Shown one piece after another: positions 13,480-25,301 of a DNA stretch of 64,000 nucleotides. The stretch comes from Owenia fusiformis (taxonomy: Eukaryota; Annelida; Polychaeta; Sabellida; Oweniidae). A program made the position numbers and the translations under genes. The notes under the pieces were generated by a model. That model searched no databases and was not told the origin of the DNA. It saw only the letters and a list, made by a program, of their open reading frames with translations. The stretch lies in assembly GCA_903813345.2 (NCBI GenBank), contig CAIIXF020000003.1, forward strand, positions 30,645,248 to 30,709,247, given 5' to 3'. Position 1 is the first letter of the stretch; every line of letters starts with the position of its first letter.

Positions 13480-13708
13480 GGAATATAAATTAATTTGAGA
13501 ATATGAGTTAATTTGAGTAAATTCGGGAATGGGAATTTATTTGAGAATATGAGTAAATCTGAGAATATGAGTTCATTTGAGAATATGAGTTCATTTGAGA
13601 ATATGAGTTAATTTGAGAATATGAGTTAATTTGAGAATATGAGTTCATTTGAGAAAATGAGTTCATTTGAGAATATGAGTTCATTTGAGAATATGAGTTA
13701 ATTTGATA
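13480..13708. repeat. 18-bp minisatellite
   Basis: About twelve tandem copies of GAATATGAGTTAATTTGA and the variant with TTCATTT. The period is divisible by three, so the minus strand is open as a Ser-Gln-Met/Ile-Asn-Ser-Tyr repeat of 76 codons. This is treated as a repeat, not a gene. Confidence 0.93.
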
Positions 13709-14847
13709 AATGATAATCATGCATGTTATCAATACCATATCAAATGAGATTAAGTACAGCTAGAGCCTTCTGTATTTACGAAGAAACACATTACATTGAG
13801 GATATCTATCAGAAATGAATCTCTAGTAATTAGCCGTAAAAATAAATTGCTGATACTAAAAATGATTTTATTCTGTAAATCATCTATCTGATTGCTGCTG
13901 CAGATGAACAGGAATGAAAGCTGAACAAGTTCAATTGATTCACCACAACGGCAGGGCAGAAAACAGCCAGGATAGATACGAACTCATAGGAATATTCACT
14001 CACATTCATTCTTCTTTATGTTTACAATTAACGCTGACTGAAGCTGCTTTAATAGTGACTAAATTGTTTTTTCACATAAAATAAACTTAATGCTACTGGG
14101 TAGCTTTATCAGAATATTTTGAACAGAGGTGAATTATTATGAGCCGCTGAAGTTCTGGAAAATCATATATATTGGCAGTTTGGTCATTACACAATTTCCA
14201 TATATTAGTTAATATTTGTTTAGGTTGGGATTTATGAGGACGAGAGGTGAGGCCATCACGGGGATGACATTAATTTGTTCCCTGAATTAAAAAAATCCCA
14301 CAGGAATCTTAAGACATCAACGAGGTATTTGCATATTACAAACTTCTGTCTGTAGAACAGAATGGCATATATGTGAGAGAGTAGCCAAAACTGATTGAAC
14401 AATACAATAATCATCAATTTCAATTATAATATCAAAGGAATAACATTTACAACAGGAACGGATAAATGTAGCTGTAGTCTAGACTTATTTGTTATAAGTA
14501 TAAATGATTCAGATATAACTCACTAACAAAATATAGTTTGATCTGTAACTTCTAGCATAACAGTTCAAACAGAATCTATTACAAGGATAAAAATTAATAA
14601 CACAATATGATGGACATGTAACGGTGGAATACATCAATACATCTGAATTCTTATTTCAATCGATCAAAGTACTGTTAATCAGAAACGTAGATGGAATACA
14701 GAAAGAAGGATTATAGGATTATACAAATCCCAGAAAAATAGCTTCAATACAATTGTCATATGTTTTTTTGTGTTTATTCAACAACGATAGACATTGCACA
14801 AATAATTCCGATACTTATATAAGAAAAAAACTGTTCATAGAACAAAA
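13709..14847. other. Upstream region of the first candidate receptor exon
   Basis: Non-coding. A TATATAA lies at 14816-14822, only 26 bp before the ATG at 14848. A core promoter here would therefore leave almost no leader, so the true start site may be further upstream. No other element recognised. Confidence 0.4.
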
Positions 14848-15097
14848 ATGACATTTGATGATTATTCATTGCCTGAGTGTTTTGGGTTTCGGTTGACTGA
14901 CTTCAATTGTTACTGGGAGCCGGGTGATGACACGCCCATATATGGTACTGTGGAGGATGGCCTCATGGACCTGTCATCCTCAGAGAAGGATGCCCTTGAG
15001 CATGACCTACTGGAAGGGTATGAGTTTGACGACTATGACTATGGTAGTTATGCTACCTATGATAACATGCCTGCAGATGCCTATATAAGCCCAGAAG
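14848..15097 (+). CDS. Alternative first coding exon (a) of the GPCR: acidic Asp/Tyr-rich N-terminus
   Basis: Opens at ATG 14848 (AACAAAAATGA context) and runs 83 codons plus one nucleotide to a consensus donor, G|GTAAGA, at 15097/15098. Reading past the donor gives only 25 more codons of low quality. The last nucleotide G leaves phase 1, which fits the phase-1 acceptor of the receptor body exon at 62399 and would make a Gly codon (GGG) at the junction. The encoded segment is strongly acidic, with two cysteines (in ECFG and NCYW), a Glu/Asp-rich middle and a run of Asp-Tyr around residues 60-72. No signal peptide is visible, as usual for class A receptor N-termini. Inferred role: extracellular N-terminus of one receptor isoform (about 505 residues). 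It could instead be the first exon of another gene whose later exons lie outside the window. The exon itself looks real from its codon use and splice site. The link to the receptor is inference. Confidence 0.6.
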
Positions 15098-15387
15098 GTA
15101 AGATGAAATATGTAGACAGAATTTCTTGTTTTTTTGTTAAGAATCGTAAATGGTGTCTTCTCAGTCATCTTTGACCATGAAAATTATTCTCACCGTGAAT
15201 GTAATTTTTGTGAACAGAATTTCCCTTTTTGTAAACTATCACTCATAGACAGTCTATATTATATTTTGTTTGAACCAAAAAAGTATTCAAAAATCCTATA
15301 AGGATACCTGAATTCAAGAGGAAACTCAATTCCTCATATAGCCTTATCCATAGACCAATTACTGGAATGATCAAGGGATTCCCATCG
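15098..15387 (+). other. Start of the intron after exon a
   Basis: Intron-like sequence between the donor at 15098 and the 65-bp tandem array. No further coding signal. Confidence 0.45.
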
Positions 15388-16110
15388 CAGTCATCAGGAT
15401 TATCTAGGACATTCTTAACTCTTTACAGACTGGACCATTTCACATAATTTTACAGTCATCAGGATTATCTAGGACATTCTTAACTCTTTACAGACTGGAC
15501 CATTTCACATAATTTTACAGTCATCAGGATTAACTAGGACTGACATATCACATAATTTTGCAGTCATCAGAATTATCTAGGACTGACATTTCACATAATT
15601 CTGCAGTCATCTGGATTATCTAAGACATTCCTAATTCTTTACAGACTGGACATTTAACAAAATTTACAGTCATCAGGATTATCTAGGACATTCTTAACTC
15701 TTTACTGTCTGGACCATTTCACATACTTTTGCAGTCATCAGGATTATCTAGGACATTCTTAACTCTTTACTGACTGGACCATTTCACACAATTTTGCAGT
15801 CATCAGGATTATCTTAGGACTGACATTTCACATAATTCTGCAATCATCCAGATTAACTAGGACTGACATATCACATAATTTTGCAGTCATCAGAATTATC
15901 TAGGACATTCTTAACTCTTTACTGTCTGGACCATTTCACATAATTTTGCAGTCATCAGAATTATCTAAGACTGACATATCACATAATTTTGCAGTCATCA
16001 GAATTATCTAGGACATTCTTAACTCTACAAACTGGACCATTTCACATAATTTTGCAGTCATCAGCATTTTCTAGGACTGACATTTCCCATAATTCTGCAG
16101 TCATCTGGAT
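15388..16110. repeat. 65-bp tandem array with shortened variants
   Basis: The unit starts CAGTCATCAGGATTATCTAG and contains ACATTCTTAACTCTTTAC and CTGGACCATTTCACATAATT. The first two units begin at 15388 and 15453 (period 65). Other units are deleted to about 43 bp (CTAGGACTGACATATCACAT form) and alternate irregularly with full ones. A degenerate further unit is at about 16226-16282. It begins 290 bp after the exon a donor, so it lies inside the proposed intron. Confidence 0.92.
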
Positions 16111-16289
16111 TAAGACCTCAAAAATCCCCAATTTTGGGCTCTCCTTGATTGCCAAATCAACTCATTATATCATGGCATCTCAGGGCTGAGAAGAAATGAG
16201 ATGTCATGGTTTATCATGATGTGATTTTGCAGTCATCAGGCAGGATTGTAGGACATTTTTAACTCTTTACAGACTGGAGATGTCAGACT

Positions 16290-17754
16290 AGATGAGAAGA
16301 TAAGTAAAGTTCATGGCTGAACTCATAATTAACTCTTCTGTGCACAACAATGTAACAAAATGTCACAATCTATTGACTGAATACTGTATATCAATGTGAT
16401 GCTTTAATTGACATAATCACATTTCTTAGAGCTTTCCTTATCTAAATATTGAATGATAAGTCATAGTATTGCATAATAATGATAGAAATTTACATTCTGT
16501 TGCTAGAAGCATGTTAACATAATGTTGAACAAGCATTTTGATTCTCTTAGCCACATGATTTGTCTTTGGACAAGTCAGCAATGATGAGATGGTGTGGCCC
16601 ATGTCAGTCACAGACCAATAAGAAAGAGGCTCATTTTTACATGGATATTTGATTTTTTGCTAGGCTATGAAGAGTTAAGGAATATATGATTAATAATGCT
16701 GTTGCTTGTTTTTTATTCCTGATCACAAGCCCAGATGACTGTCTTGGACACTTTAAGAGAAATATAGCATGAGAGCCACAACACCTTCAAAATGCAACAC
16801 TGAATAACTTTCAGAATCCAATATAAACAAAAAGGAATCTGAAGCTGAAACTGGCATATCAAAAACAAGGAGTACAGCTGCCTTTGTATTTGCAAAATGT
16901 GTTTATCATGTAACTTCTAAAACTGCAAAGGTATGGAGAGTTATGTTATGTAAACATAACTTCCAGGGAAGTAGCTCCAATAACACATGTTCATATAGCT
17001 TTTACAGAGTAAACACAGTAATGATTTCATAACATGTAGGATAAAAACCTGACGAGTTGCAACTTACCCCCCCCCCCCCATCCTCCCTCCAAATCAGGTA
17101 TTCTTTACGATCAAATGAGTGTTTAGTAAAGTTCAATGATTGATGAATCACCTAACATCTAACAAAATACATTGAGATATGTGTTGATGTTGACACTAAA
17201 AATAAAGAATATAGTAAAAGAAAAACTGATGATCAGTAGAGAGTGGCCATTGTGCATGTGGGAGCATCCTTTGTGTAGGCTTTTAATAGCATAGTCAGAT
17301 ATGCACATTGGGGCAAAACTCTGTATGCTGGTAGGCAGGTTTCTACTGTTATCACACTAGATATATCACCAGGCACCTATTCAGTAGGGGTACCACTATA
17401 TATCAGACTTATACTGATATGTATCTATTATATTACTACATTTTCAATATTGAACAAACAATACAAGCTGAATGGTACGGTATTAAAGAAAAGTAGCATT
17501 GAAATTTTGAAATTCAAAGACTGTTTTTACAGTTTGTAGTTTTCAAAGAAAAATGTTCCAAACTATTCCCTATGTTATGTTCCAGACTATGTTCCAGAGA
17601 AGGAGAATTGAGTCTTACGCAATTGTGCAAACTTTTTGCCAATTTTTGGATCATTTAAATGACATATCTGACTTACATGAACATCAAATGTATAATCTAA
17701 CATTATGCTTTCCTTCTTAAAATATTTGTTCTTATTTTGCTTTCCCCTCTGAAT
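16290..17754. other. Unannotated DNA with a C homopolymer
   Basis: No gene recognised. A run of about 12 C lies near 17070. Confidence 0.45.
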
Positions 17755-17945
17755 ATATAGCACAAATGCCAAAGGGAAGGGTGACTAAAAACTTTAAAGA
17801 AACCCAACAAGAAAAGCAAACTGTAAGTGTAAATCTGTCATAAAAAAAGTAGACCCTATATATCCCAAAACCATAATCTAACGTGAAAAGAAACAGTGTC
17901 TAACATCCCCCTCCCCCCTCCCCCTCCAATCGAGAACCAACGAGG
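17755..17945 (+). repeat. Dispersed repeat family A, 5' half
   Basis: Begins at AGCACAAATGCCAAAGGG and ends after the C-rich block (CCCCCTCCCCCCTCCCC) at GAGAACCAA. The 3' half is missing. Confidence 0.75.
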
Positions 17946-18592
17946 TATTTGTCTGAACTACAGTGAAACATTTCAGTAAAACCAATACAGTTCCATTTAC
18001 TCAGGTTTTACTGTCTTTTACTTTATCGCTAATAATGATATATGGTTGGGATGGTCATTTATTAATGTTCAATAGAATATTGGGATGGTTTGTAGTTTGT
18101 GATATAAATAGATACATTGTTTAACATTACAGAGCAGTGTGTTGATGAATATGGATTGATATTATTTTTGAGGAGTTCTACATGATCTGTCTAAATCAAT
18201 CAATTTATACAGTTTAAGGGAGCATCTCAAAAGTTCAATGTAGGATTATTAACTGTATTTGCACATTTAATCTGTGACCCCCCCCCCCCCCCTTCCCCCC
18301 TCATAGCTGTGTTTGAGAAATGTTGATATGCGTTATTTCGACAGTTACACTGCAGTATATCTAACACACAATGTAATACAGTCACTTTTCATAACTTCAA
18401 ATCTGTTTTTTAACAGTTAAATACAGAGACTCTTGAAAGAAGGTACATCAGTAGCCCTGAAGCTAATATGCACCAGCAGTAGTATTACAGAACTGCGGGG
18501 TCATTTGAATGAAAAAAATAATTTGAAAGGCATTTGAATACATGCAATGCATACTCATTGGCTTTATAGCTTGATGGTCTGCCTTGAAAAAG
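17946..18592. other. Unannotated DNA with a C homopolymer
   Basis: No gene of its own. A poly-C run of about 14 nt lies near 18279. Nothing else recognised. Confidence 0.45.
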
Positions 18593-18805
18593 TCAGTAAT
18601 CTGACGATCTGAGCATTGAACAGTCCCACTTTTTTGATTTAGGAATAAATTTTGATTGATCATTTTTGTATTCCGACCACATTTTAATAGCTTTGTCAAC
18701 CATCTTGTGGTTTGGTTCAGAGTTATTTGATTTGAACCACACCCCATTTACAAACTTCTCATATTTATTACTGGGTTTAGCGTATATTGGCTTCAAAAAA
18801 CTCAT
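18593..18805 (-). CDS. Small hypothetical protein, 70 residues
   Basis: Minus-strand ORF from ATG at 18805 to a stop at 18593. The product is Lys/Ser-rich and hydrophilic, starts Met-Ser-Phe-Leu-Lys-Pro, and has Trp and Asn-rich stretches and a Lys-Ser-Lys-Lys-Trp near residue 60. No domain recognised and no membrane segment. Upstream on the minus strand (18806-18940) the sequence has more CpG and a GC-richer leader than most of the window, which is unusual here and resembles a promoter or retrocopy leader. In another frame the ORF continues to about 18463. It could be a short gene, a first exon without a recognised donor, or a decayed retrocopy. It sits inside the proposed first intron of the + strand receptor gene. 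Confidence 0.3.
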   Translation of the reverse strand: MSFLKPIYAKPSNKYEKFVNGVWFKSNNSEPNHKMVDKAIKMWSEYKNDQSKFIPKSKKWDCSMLRSSDY

Positions 18806-19917
18806 TTTTAGTCAGATTTAAATCGTTTTGATTTCGTTCTTCTTGATTTTTCGAACCAGAAGTGTAATGAACGAAAAGAGCATCACTAATTGAATTCCCG
18901 GGATCGATGTCGGAACGCTAACTTTTAAGCTGGCCAATGACCCCCTCCCCCTTACTGTGTAAATATTTATTTTTCCGATATTGATCTTGTGATATGCTCC
19001 CTAAGTTGGCAACAGTAAGACCTTTACAACGAGTTAAAATGGTAATATGTCTCTGAATGAATAACAATACAATAAATGTCAAGAACAATTAATTCACATC
19101 GTCATTGACTCAATGCTGTTTGATAGGCCATCCATGAAAATTGATGGAATGTGTTTGAAGAATATGTATGCAGTTCTGTCAGTTTATATGTCAGCCAATT
19201 TGTTTTGTTTCAATATATTTACATGCATAATCATTTAGTATATTCTTGAAAATAATTTATACAAAGATCAATTAATGTGTTGATACACTGATCAAATAAT
19301 TCTCATAAAAATTAAAAATACAAAGTAAACATTACTACAAAAGTACAAATTTGTGCCATTTGCTCATATACACTAGTTAAGCCAATCTGAAAACCCACAT
19401 TTAATTCCCATCAAATTATAACATACAAAATGTAAATCGTTACATAATGCAGCAAAAAAGGCATCTGTGCTTTTCTCGAACTGAATAAAATGCAATAAAA
19501 AATATAATATAAAGGAAATTGATAATATGTCAAATGGTGTGTGTATTACGAGTTACATCATTTAGCATATGAGCCAAATCATATGGTTTATTAAGCAGTT
19601 AAATGATGTCAAAATACTATAAATCCTATACCCCAGGGTATATTGGTTCTTTATTCCCTAATAATTATAGTCTCAATATGTAATTAATCTCGTAAAATGA
19701 GGCTCACAACTAAGTAAAATTGCAAAATGTAAGACAGGGTATGGTTTAATATCAGAAATAAGTATGATAAATTAAGTGAGTGTGAGAGGGTAAAGATATC
19801 AAACCCTATATATTGATGCAACATTTGCAGCTTATATGTTTTCAATATAAACAAGTCTTCTTAAACCTGCACATCGCTCCAAAATGCAATATGTTGACAT
19901 ACATGTATATTGTTTTT
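18806..19917. other. Leader-like CpG-containing block, then AT-rich DNA
   Basis: 18806-18960 is the relatively CpG-rich upstream side of the small minus ORF. From 18961 to 19917 nothing is recognised. Confidence 0.4.
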
Positions 19918-19975
19918 GGCTCACACAGTGAGCCTATGGGATCGACCAGGCATCCGTCCGTTGGTCCGTCCTTAC
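19918..19975 (+). repeat. Relic of a GGCTCACACAGTGAGCC element with GTCCGTCC tail
   Basis: GGCTCACACAGTGAGCC folds on itself and is followed by TATGGGATCGACC and a degenerate CCGTCCGTTGGTCCGTCC tract. I associate this arrangement with repeat boundaries in marine invertebrate genomes. Only this short piece is seen. Confidence 0.45.
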
Positions 19976-20065
19976 ATTTTAAAGCTCTAATATAAAGTTT
20001 ATGTAAATAAAAATTGTTTTTTCTGCATAATATCAAAGAACAATCATTTAGTTTAAAAAAAAAAG

Positions 20066-20133
20066 CGAGTTTGGGATTCGTACCCGGGCCGCCTACGTGC
20101 TGAGCAAGCATTCTATATACCGCAAGGCTACCA
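20066..20133 (-). pseudogene. tRNA-like fragment (tRNA pseudogene or SINE head)
   Basis: On the minus strand the sequence GGTAGCCTTGCGG resembles a Pol III A box. About 45 nt later GGGTACGAATCCC matches the B box GGTTCGAATCC with one change. TTGCTCAGCACG looks like an anticodon-arm region. The segment ends in a run of T on the minus strand (A run on +, 20055-20064), as for a Pol III terminator. Stem pairing is poor, so a functional tRNA is unlikely. Confidence 0.5.
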
Positions 20134-20225
20134 AGTTTTTATGAATAATGGCAGTGATTAAACGCTACTTATTTTGAATGCTATAATTCGGAAGAAAAAA
20201 ATCATATTTTTGTCGACAATCGAAA

Positions 20226-20560
20226 TATATAAGCACTAGTGCCAAAGGGAAAGGACCAAAAGTTGTAATGGAACTTAGCAAGAAAAAGCAAACTCTAAGT
20301 GCATACCAGTCAAGAAAAACAAACCCCATATAGCCCAAAACCATGATCTAACTTGAAAAGAAACAATGTCTAATACCCCATTTCCCCCCACCATTCAAGA
20401 ATCAATATCACAATCCAAGACCAGAAGACCAAGGATACAAGTACTCATACAAGATAGAGCATTCAGTCTCAAATGATGTGGGATAGATAAAATCCAGTCT
20501 TCAAGTCCATAGGCGTTTCAAAGGGTCAACATCCATTCACAAAAGCCGTCGCCATAATCA
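20226..20560 (+). repeat. Dispersed repeat family A copy
   Basis: Begins ATATAAGCACTAGTGCCAAA and contains the C-rich block (ACCCCATTTCCCCCC) and ATGATGTGGGATAGATAAAA. It ends at AGCCGTCGCCATAA, the same end as the copy at 10446, with an internal deletion in the AGTTGTAGAT region. Confidence 0.8.
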
Positions 20561-21199
20561 GCAATTCAATGAACAATCTTTGTAATGACACATTTATCGT
20601 AAGTATCTGTACACAAGATTTGCCCCATTTGTTCCTCATTCTATAATCTTTCATTAAGCTCAAAATGATAAAGTTCACCCCCGAAACAGCCCAAGATTGC
20701 GTTTCGGGGCAAACAGCAGCTTTAATTAGCTATATTGCTTAAAATAAATACACAATATTTTTATTCACATATTTTTCCACTTTTATAACTAAATTGAAAA
20801 TAAAGATCCTGTTTATCATGGTTGGCAGGGATGGATATGAGACTATCAAATAATAGTTTTAATTATAACTGGTAATGATTATCTTCATTCAATATATGCT
20901 TTCTGACATCAATCTCCCAATGAATACATATTATAGTTGAAAAGAAGGAAATGGGATTCACAAAGAGCACTGCTGTAACTACAAACTGGCTTTAAATAAG
21001 AAAACTTTAGGATTTATTATTTGGCGTGTATCTAAAGGCGATCTTTAACATTTAGTTTATTCCAAATCAAGATCTTTTATTCACAATTTATGATGTCGTA
21101 AAGCACCACTTAGCAAATGAAAAATAGGTATTAAGTCTATGGCTTTACCAGTGAATGAACACTGATACTTTAACTTAAGAATAACACTTCTTAACCATT
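20561..21199. other. Unannotated DNA
   Basis: Nothing recognised. Confidence 0.45.
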
Positions 21200-21330
21200 T
21201 CATCCGAGGCATGAACATGCAAAATGTCACCACCTGCCATTTTCTACAGATGTCAAACACTAATCACCAACCACTGAATGCCCATCACTGAACATCATCA
21301 ACCAAAAATTATTTCAAGACCTTGATTGGT
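21200..21330 (+). repeat. Dispersed repeat family B copy
   Basis: Shares AAAATGTCACCACCTGCC and the ACAGATGTCAAACAC / CTGAATGCC motifs with 27600-27740, 37030-37205 and, inverted, 40005-40180. The repeat is AC-rich and diverged, with no ORF. Confidence 0.6.
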
Positions 21331-21939
21331 TGAGGAGAATTGCAAAGAATGTCAAACACCATTTAATATTATCATAGCCATTTTTTGAGTTTTGTGAATG
21401 TGTGGGCTCATTGTTGTTTTAGATTGGGATAATAATGACCAAAATATCCTATGGACCAGTGGTATCAGTTCTTGACTGAAATATCCAATTGCCTTGTGTT
21501 TTTTAAAGTCGTATTGCTATTTTTCAAGAGTGGGAAAATGGGGTCATCTATAATTTGGGAGCCATGGATATGTCCATGGTTACTTATAGGGTCAAATAGT
21601 TCTGATATAACTTGGGATTATATCAAGGGAAATCAATTAATTTTCATTGGTACATTTAAAGAGTTCATGATAAATCATTTGTCTGTAATTTTAGACTTGA
21701 CATCCTCAATCATTGGACCAGATGATACACATATTGAATGTCAACTATCTTGATACCAGACAGCAAATGGGGAATTAAAATATGAAAACAAGACAAAACT
21801 CAATATCAATATAATACACATTAGGAGCCTCATATTCATTTGTACTCCCAGAGGGTAGGATTTTCCTGAAAGTCCCTCGGTATCAGGGTAACAAACTGAA
21901 GAAAAGTGTGAAAACTGGACTTGTTTAAAGGACTACTAT
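21331..21939. other. Unannotated DNA
   Basis: The 100-codon ORF at 21451-21753 has no recognised domain or splice context. No repeat recognised. Confidence 0.4.
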
Positions 21940-22106
21940 CAGGTCTGTAGCCCGGGTAAACCCCCACCCCCAATCATGCAGTATTCCATCATTTTGAACA
22001 CTTTCCAAGTGATTTTGGCCATTTTGGGGGAAAAGTTGTCAAAGTGAACACCCTCTGGATTTTTCAAAAAGTGAACCCCCTTGGCAAATCCTGGCTATGG
22101 GCCTGG
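21940..22106 (-). mobile_element. Short MITE family D copy
   Basis: Inverse-oriented relative of 12541-12742. It has GTCTGTAGCCCGGG at the left, GTGAACCCCCTTGGCAAATC inside and CCTGGCTATGGGCCTGG at the right. The two ends are partly inverted repeats. Confidence 0.65.
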
Positions 22107-24298
22107 TCATTGTTATTTTCAAGAACTTGCCCATGTATACTTATCACAGACAAAGACTCCTGAACTTATGTCATGAAGTAAACTAAACCTTCCACTTATT
22201 TATAGATGGTGCAACTGTCATAACTCAGTAGAGATGTAATAGAGATGTGCTGATGTATCATATCCATATATTGTTTTCATGTCACATGTTTCTTTTATAA
22301 TATTTGCTTCTGTTTTGAAGTTAATTGTGGTAGTATCTGTATGTTTTGAATAAAACATTCCATGGTTTTGGTTCCATGGTTATATAGTTTGAGAATGACG
22401 GGCTGTTACGCAATAGCTGTCTATTTGTACATTGATCATTTAGTTTACAAGTCTGGGGATTTGTTTCCAAATGACTGATTGTACAAATACTCTCAAATGT
22501 TCCTTCTCTGCTTTTTAAATGCAGCTTCACTCTTTTTGTTCTGTCTTGTGTATTATATTAATGTGTGAATTATTCTTTTTATCTGACAATAAATCTTTGA
22601 ATCTTTACAAAAATAGATGGCAGAACAGTATGCAAATGTAAATCATTGTTGGACAAATATTTGGTGGCCATGCATATATTCATTTTATTTTAGGTATAAA
22701 TGAGAGTGGTAAGCAAGAAAGGTAATTGTCAGGCCATAACTGAGCTCTGGGGGTTTCCCTCCTTTTATTACCACAGTTCACAAAATTAAGAGATATCTCA
22801 CTCATACTGAATGTTACTGTCATGTTGCACCTTTTCAGGGTTTTTAGGGTTTTGGATTCAAAAGTAATTGTGCACTCACACTTTACTCTTAGCACGGGAC
22901 ACTAAAAATGTAGTGTTATTATAGAATATATCTTTGAGTTATGGTAAGACATTGTTACATTACAGGATTTAATATTTATAGTTGTTGAAATGAATAGATG
23001 TCAGTTTAAAACTGTCTAATATTAATTGAAAGTAAAGCTTCAATTCTTGCTGGTTTAATATTAATCCAGTTTTTAATAAGTTCTGCATTTCCAGTATTAT
23101 TCAGGATTCCGATTTTACATTCTTGAAAATGTGAAAATCTTATTCACAACTACGAGAATATGTAAAAAGTAATACAATACATTTGTCATATTGAATTAGA
23201 TATAATATAAATTTAACAATTTCTTCAGGACTCTGTTTCGAATTGTTCTTCACATTAATAATTGATCTATTGAGTACTACTCTACAGCTCGTACAATAAC
23301 AGGATTATTGAAATAAAACTGATTATCTGCTATGATAATTCAATAAGAATATATTATTTCCTGTTAATCTGCGTTATCTTTAATAACTAAAACAATATAT
23401 TCATTAATCATTATGTACTCAATATGCAATTGTACATGTACAAAAATACTCATAAGAAAGCAAAACAGCAACAGAAATAAACCAAGACCACTTTAAATAA
23501 TATGTAATAAGTATAAAATCATTAATATGACAAAATGTCACCACGAGGCAAGATAATGCAAATAGTTAGAAGTGTAACGGAATGTTACTAGTGCCAGCTG
23601 CCTATGCTAGTCACCGAAATCACAGCTACATTCATGATGTCTGTAACAACATGTCACAACTTTTTGATGGAGCGTCAACATAATAAAACCAGTATAAAAA
23701 TTTCATGTACCAATTGTGTATACTTCATAACAGATGTAAATGGTTTGTGTCGTATAACCCCTTCATTATTGTTAGAACAGATACCCTCTGGCATAGATTC
23801 CCTTCCAGGATCAGTCAATGTGTAAAGAAAATGCCCAAAAGGATGTAAAACATAGTTACACTGTCCCTGTATATGCAATATGCATGCATCAGTAACTAGG
23901 AATGCCTGGATATCTAGATGGTAAAACATCCATAAATCTACCCTTAAATAATGTATTTACTTCTCAAAGTATATTGACTCCAAATGAAACTTTCATCTTT
24001 TGGTCCCATATGGGAATATGAGGAATTGAGTAAGTTAGAACAAATGACATTTTTGACAAATGCAAAGTGTTATCTATTAGGTGTAGGACCTTACTGACAG
24101 CAGTTTAATCATACTCATCTCGTAGGAAATAACTTCATTGGTTAACCAATCAGGATATCAATAGATTCAGTTCATAAAGCCAGTTATGAAAGTTAAGGGA
24201 CTGAAAAGATCTAATCGAGAAGTTATGCATGAAAAAATAGAAAGTAATATAAAAATGGACAGCTATGAATAAAGTATTACTAAACAATATTTGTAAAA
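22107..24298. other. Unannotated DNA
   Basis: No supported gene. A family B fragment (ACAAAATGTCACCACGAGG) lies near 23530. ORFs of 70-84 codons on both strands around 23604-23929 overlap each other and have no family signature. Confidence 0.45.
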
Positions 24299-24302
24299 TA
24301 TA

Positions 24303-25299
24303 CAGGGTGGTCCAAAAAAAAGTGAACCCCTGCAACAGGCTACAATTTTCTTAATACATGCATGAATTGGCTCATATTATCACATGTTGTAGAGAAAGGT
24401 CTAAAATTTTGATTGATGCCATACTTTATTCTCAGTCTTAAATTATGAAAATATTGCAAGCGTTTAACAAACATGCCTGGAAATTAGATATTGTACAAAA
24501 TTTTACAGATGTGATTCAGGGAAATTGTTGAAACACATTGGATGATCTTAAACAGCTTTCAGTTAGAGATACAAGTTTAAAACCCTACCATATGACAAAA
24601 GGGACACTATTCAAGCAAAAAAACACATTTCACACTTTCATTGATCATTATGAAGCACGTTTAACTGTTCAATAGTTCAGGGGTATGTTACCTACACCAA
24701 CAGTTAGAGGGGGGGGGGGCTCTTATGGAAGGAAGTTGCCTCCTGTGACCAGGAATCTGATAACCCCTTCATCAAATATCTTTAAAAAATCAAAAGTAAA
24801 TCCAATATTCAATGTTTTGAGCCATATATCATTAGAATTGGTCCATGGAAGATATTGACATTTCAAGATCATATAGGGGTATGTTCATGATTTCACTGGA
24901 AAATGTTTTCGTCTGTGGAAGCTTAACACATCTCTTTGGATCGCAAGAACTTTGCAACTAACAAATGTAGGATGCTAGTTTTAAGCCATAATGTGCAAGA
25001 TTTAAAATTGAACAAAGTCAGAAAATATTAGTTCTTTAAGACTGCAGCTTAAAAAATTCTCAGGGGAAAGGTGTTAAAGGGTTGAACAATCGCGGATATT
25101 GAAAATCACAATTTGTCCATTTTCAGTAATGTTTGGTTAGGGCTTATAATTTCTGCAAATTTCAAGACTAAGAAAAATGTATGGTACCAACATAAATTTT
25201 AGACCTTCCTCTACAATATGTGAAAATAAAAAATAATTCCTGCGAGTAATAAGGGAAATATGGCCAGTTGCAGGGGTTCACTTTTTTTGGACCACCCTG
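24303..25299. mobile_element. Mariner-type element, 997 bp, non-autonomous
   Basis: The terminal inverted repeats are about 34 bp, starting CAGGGTGGTCCAAAAAAA and continuing GTGAACCCCTGCAAC. They are nearly identical at both ends (one A of length difference), with TA on each side (24301-24302, 25300-25301). This is the end structure of Tc1/mariner elements. The interior has no transposase-length ORF and shows a G run near 24711. Confidence 0.92.
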
Positions 25300-25301
25300 T
25301 A

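Noticed and set aside
15388-16110. Array considered as CRISPR-like
   Set aside because: Units abut in tandem with internal deletions and no unique spacers, and the genome is eukaryotic.
20066-20133. Functional tRNA gene
   Set aside because: B box has a mismatch and the arms do not pair well. It is better explained as a pseudogene or SINE head.
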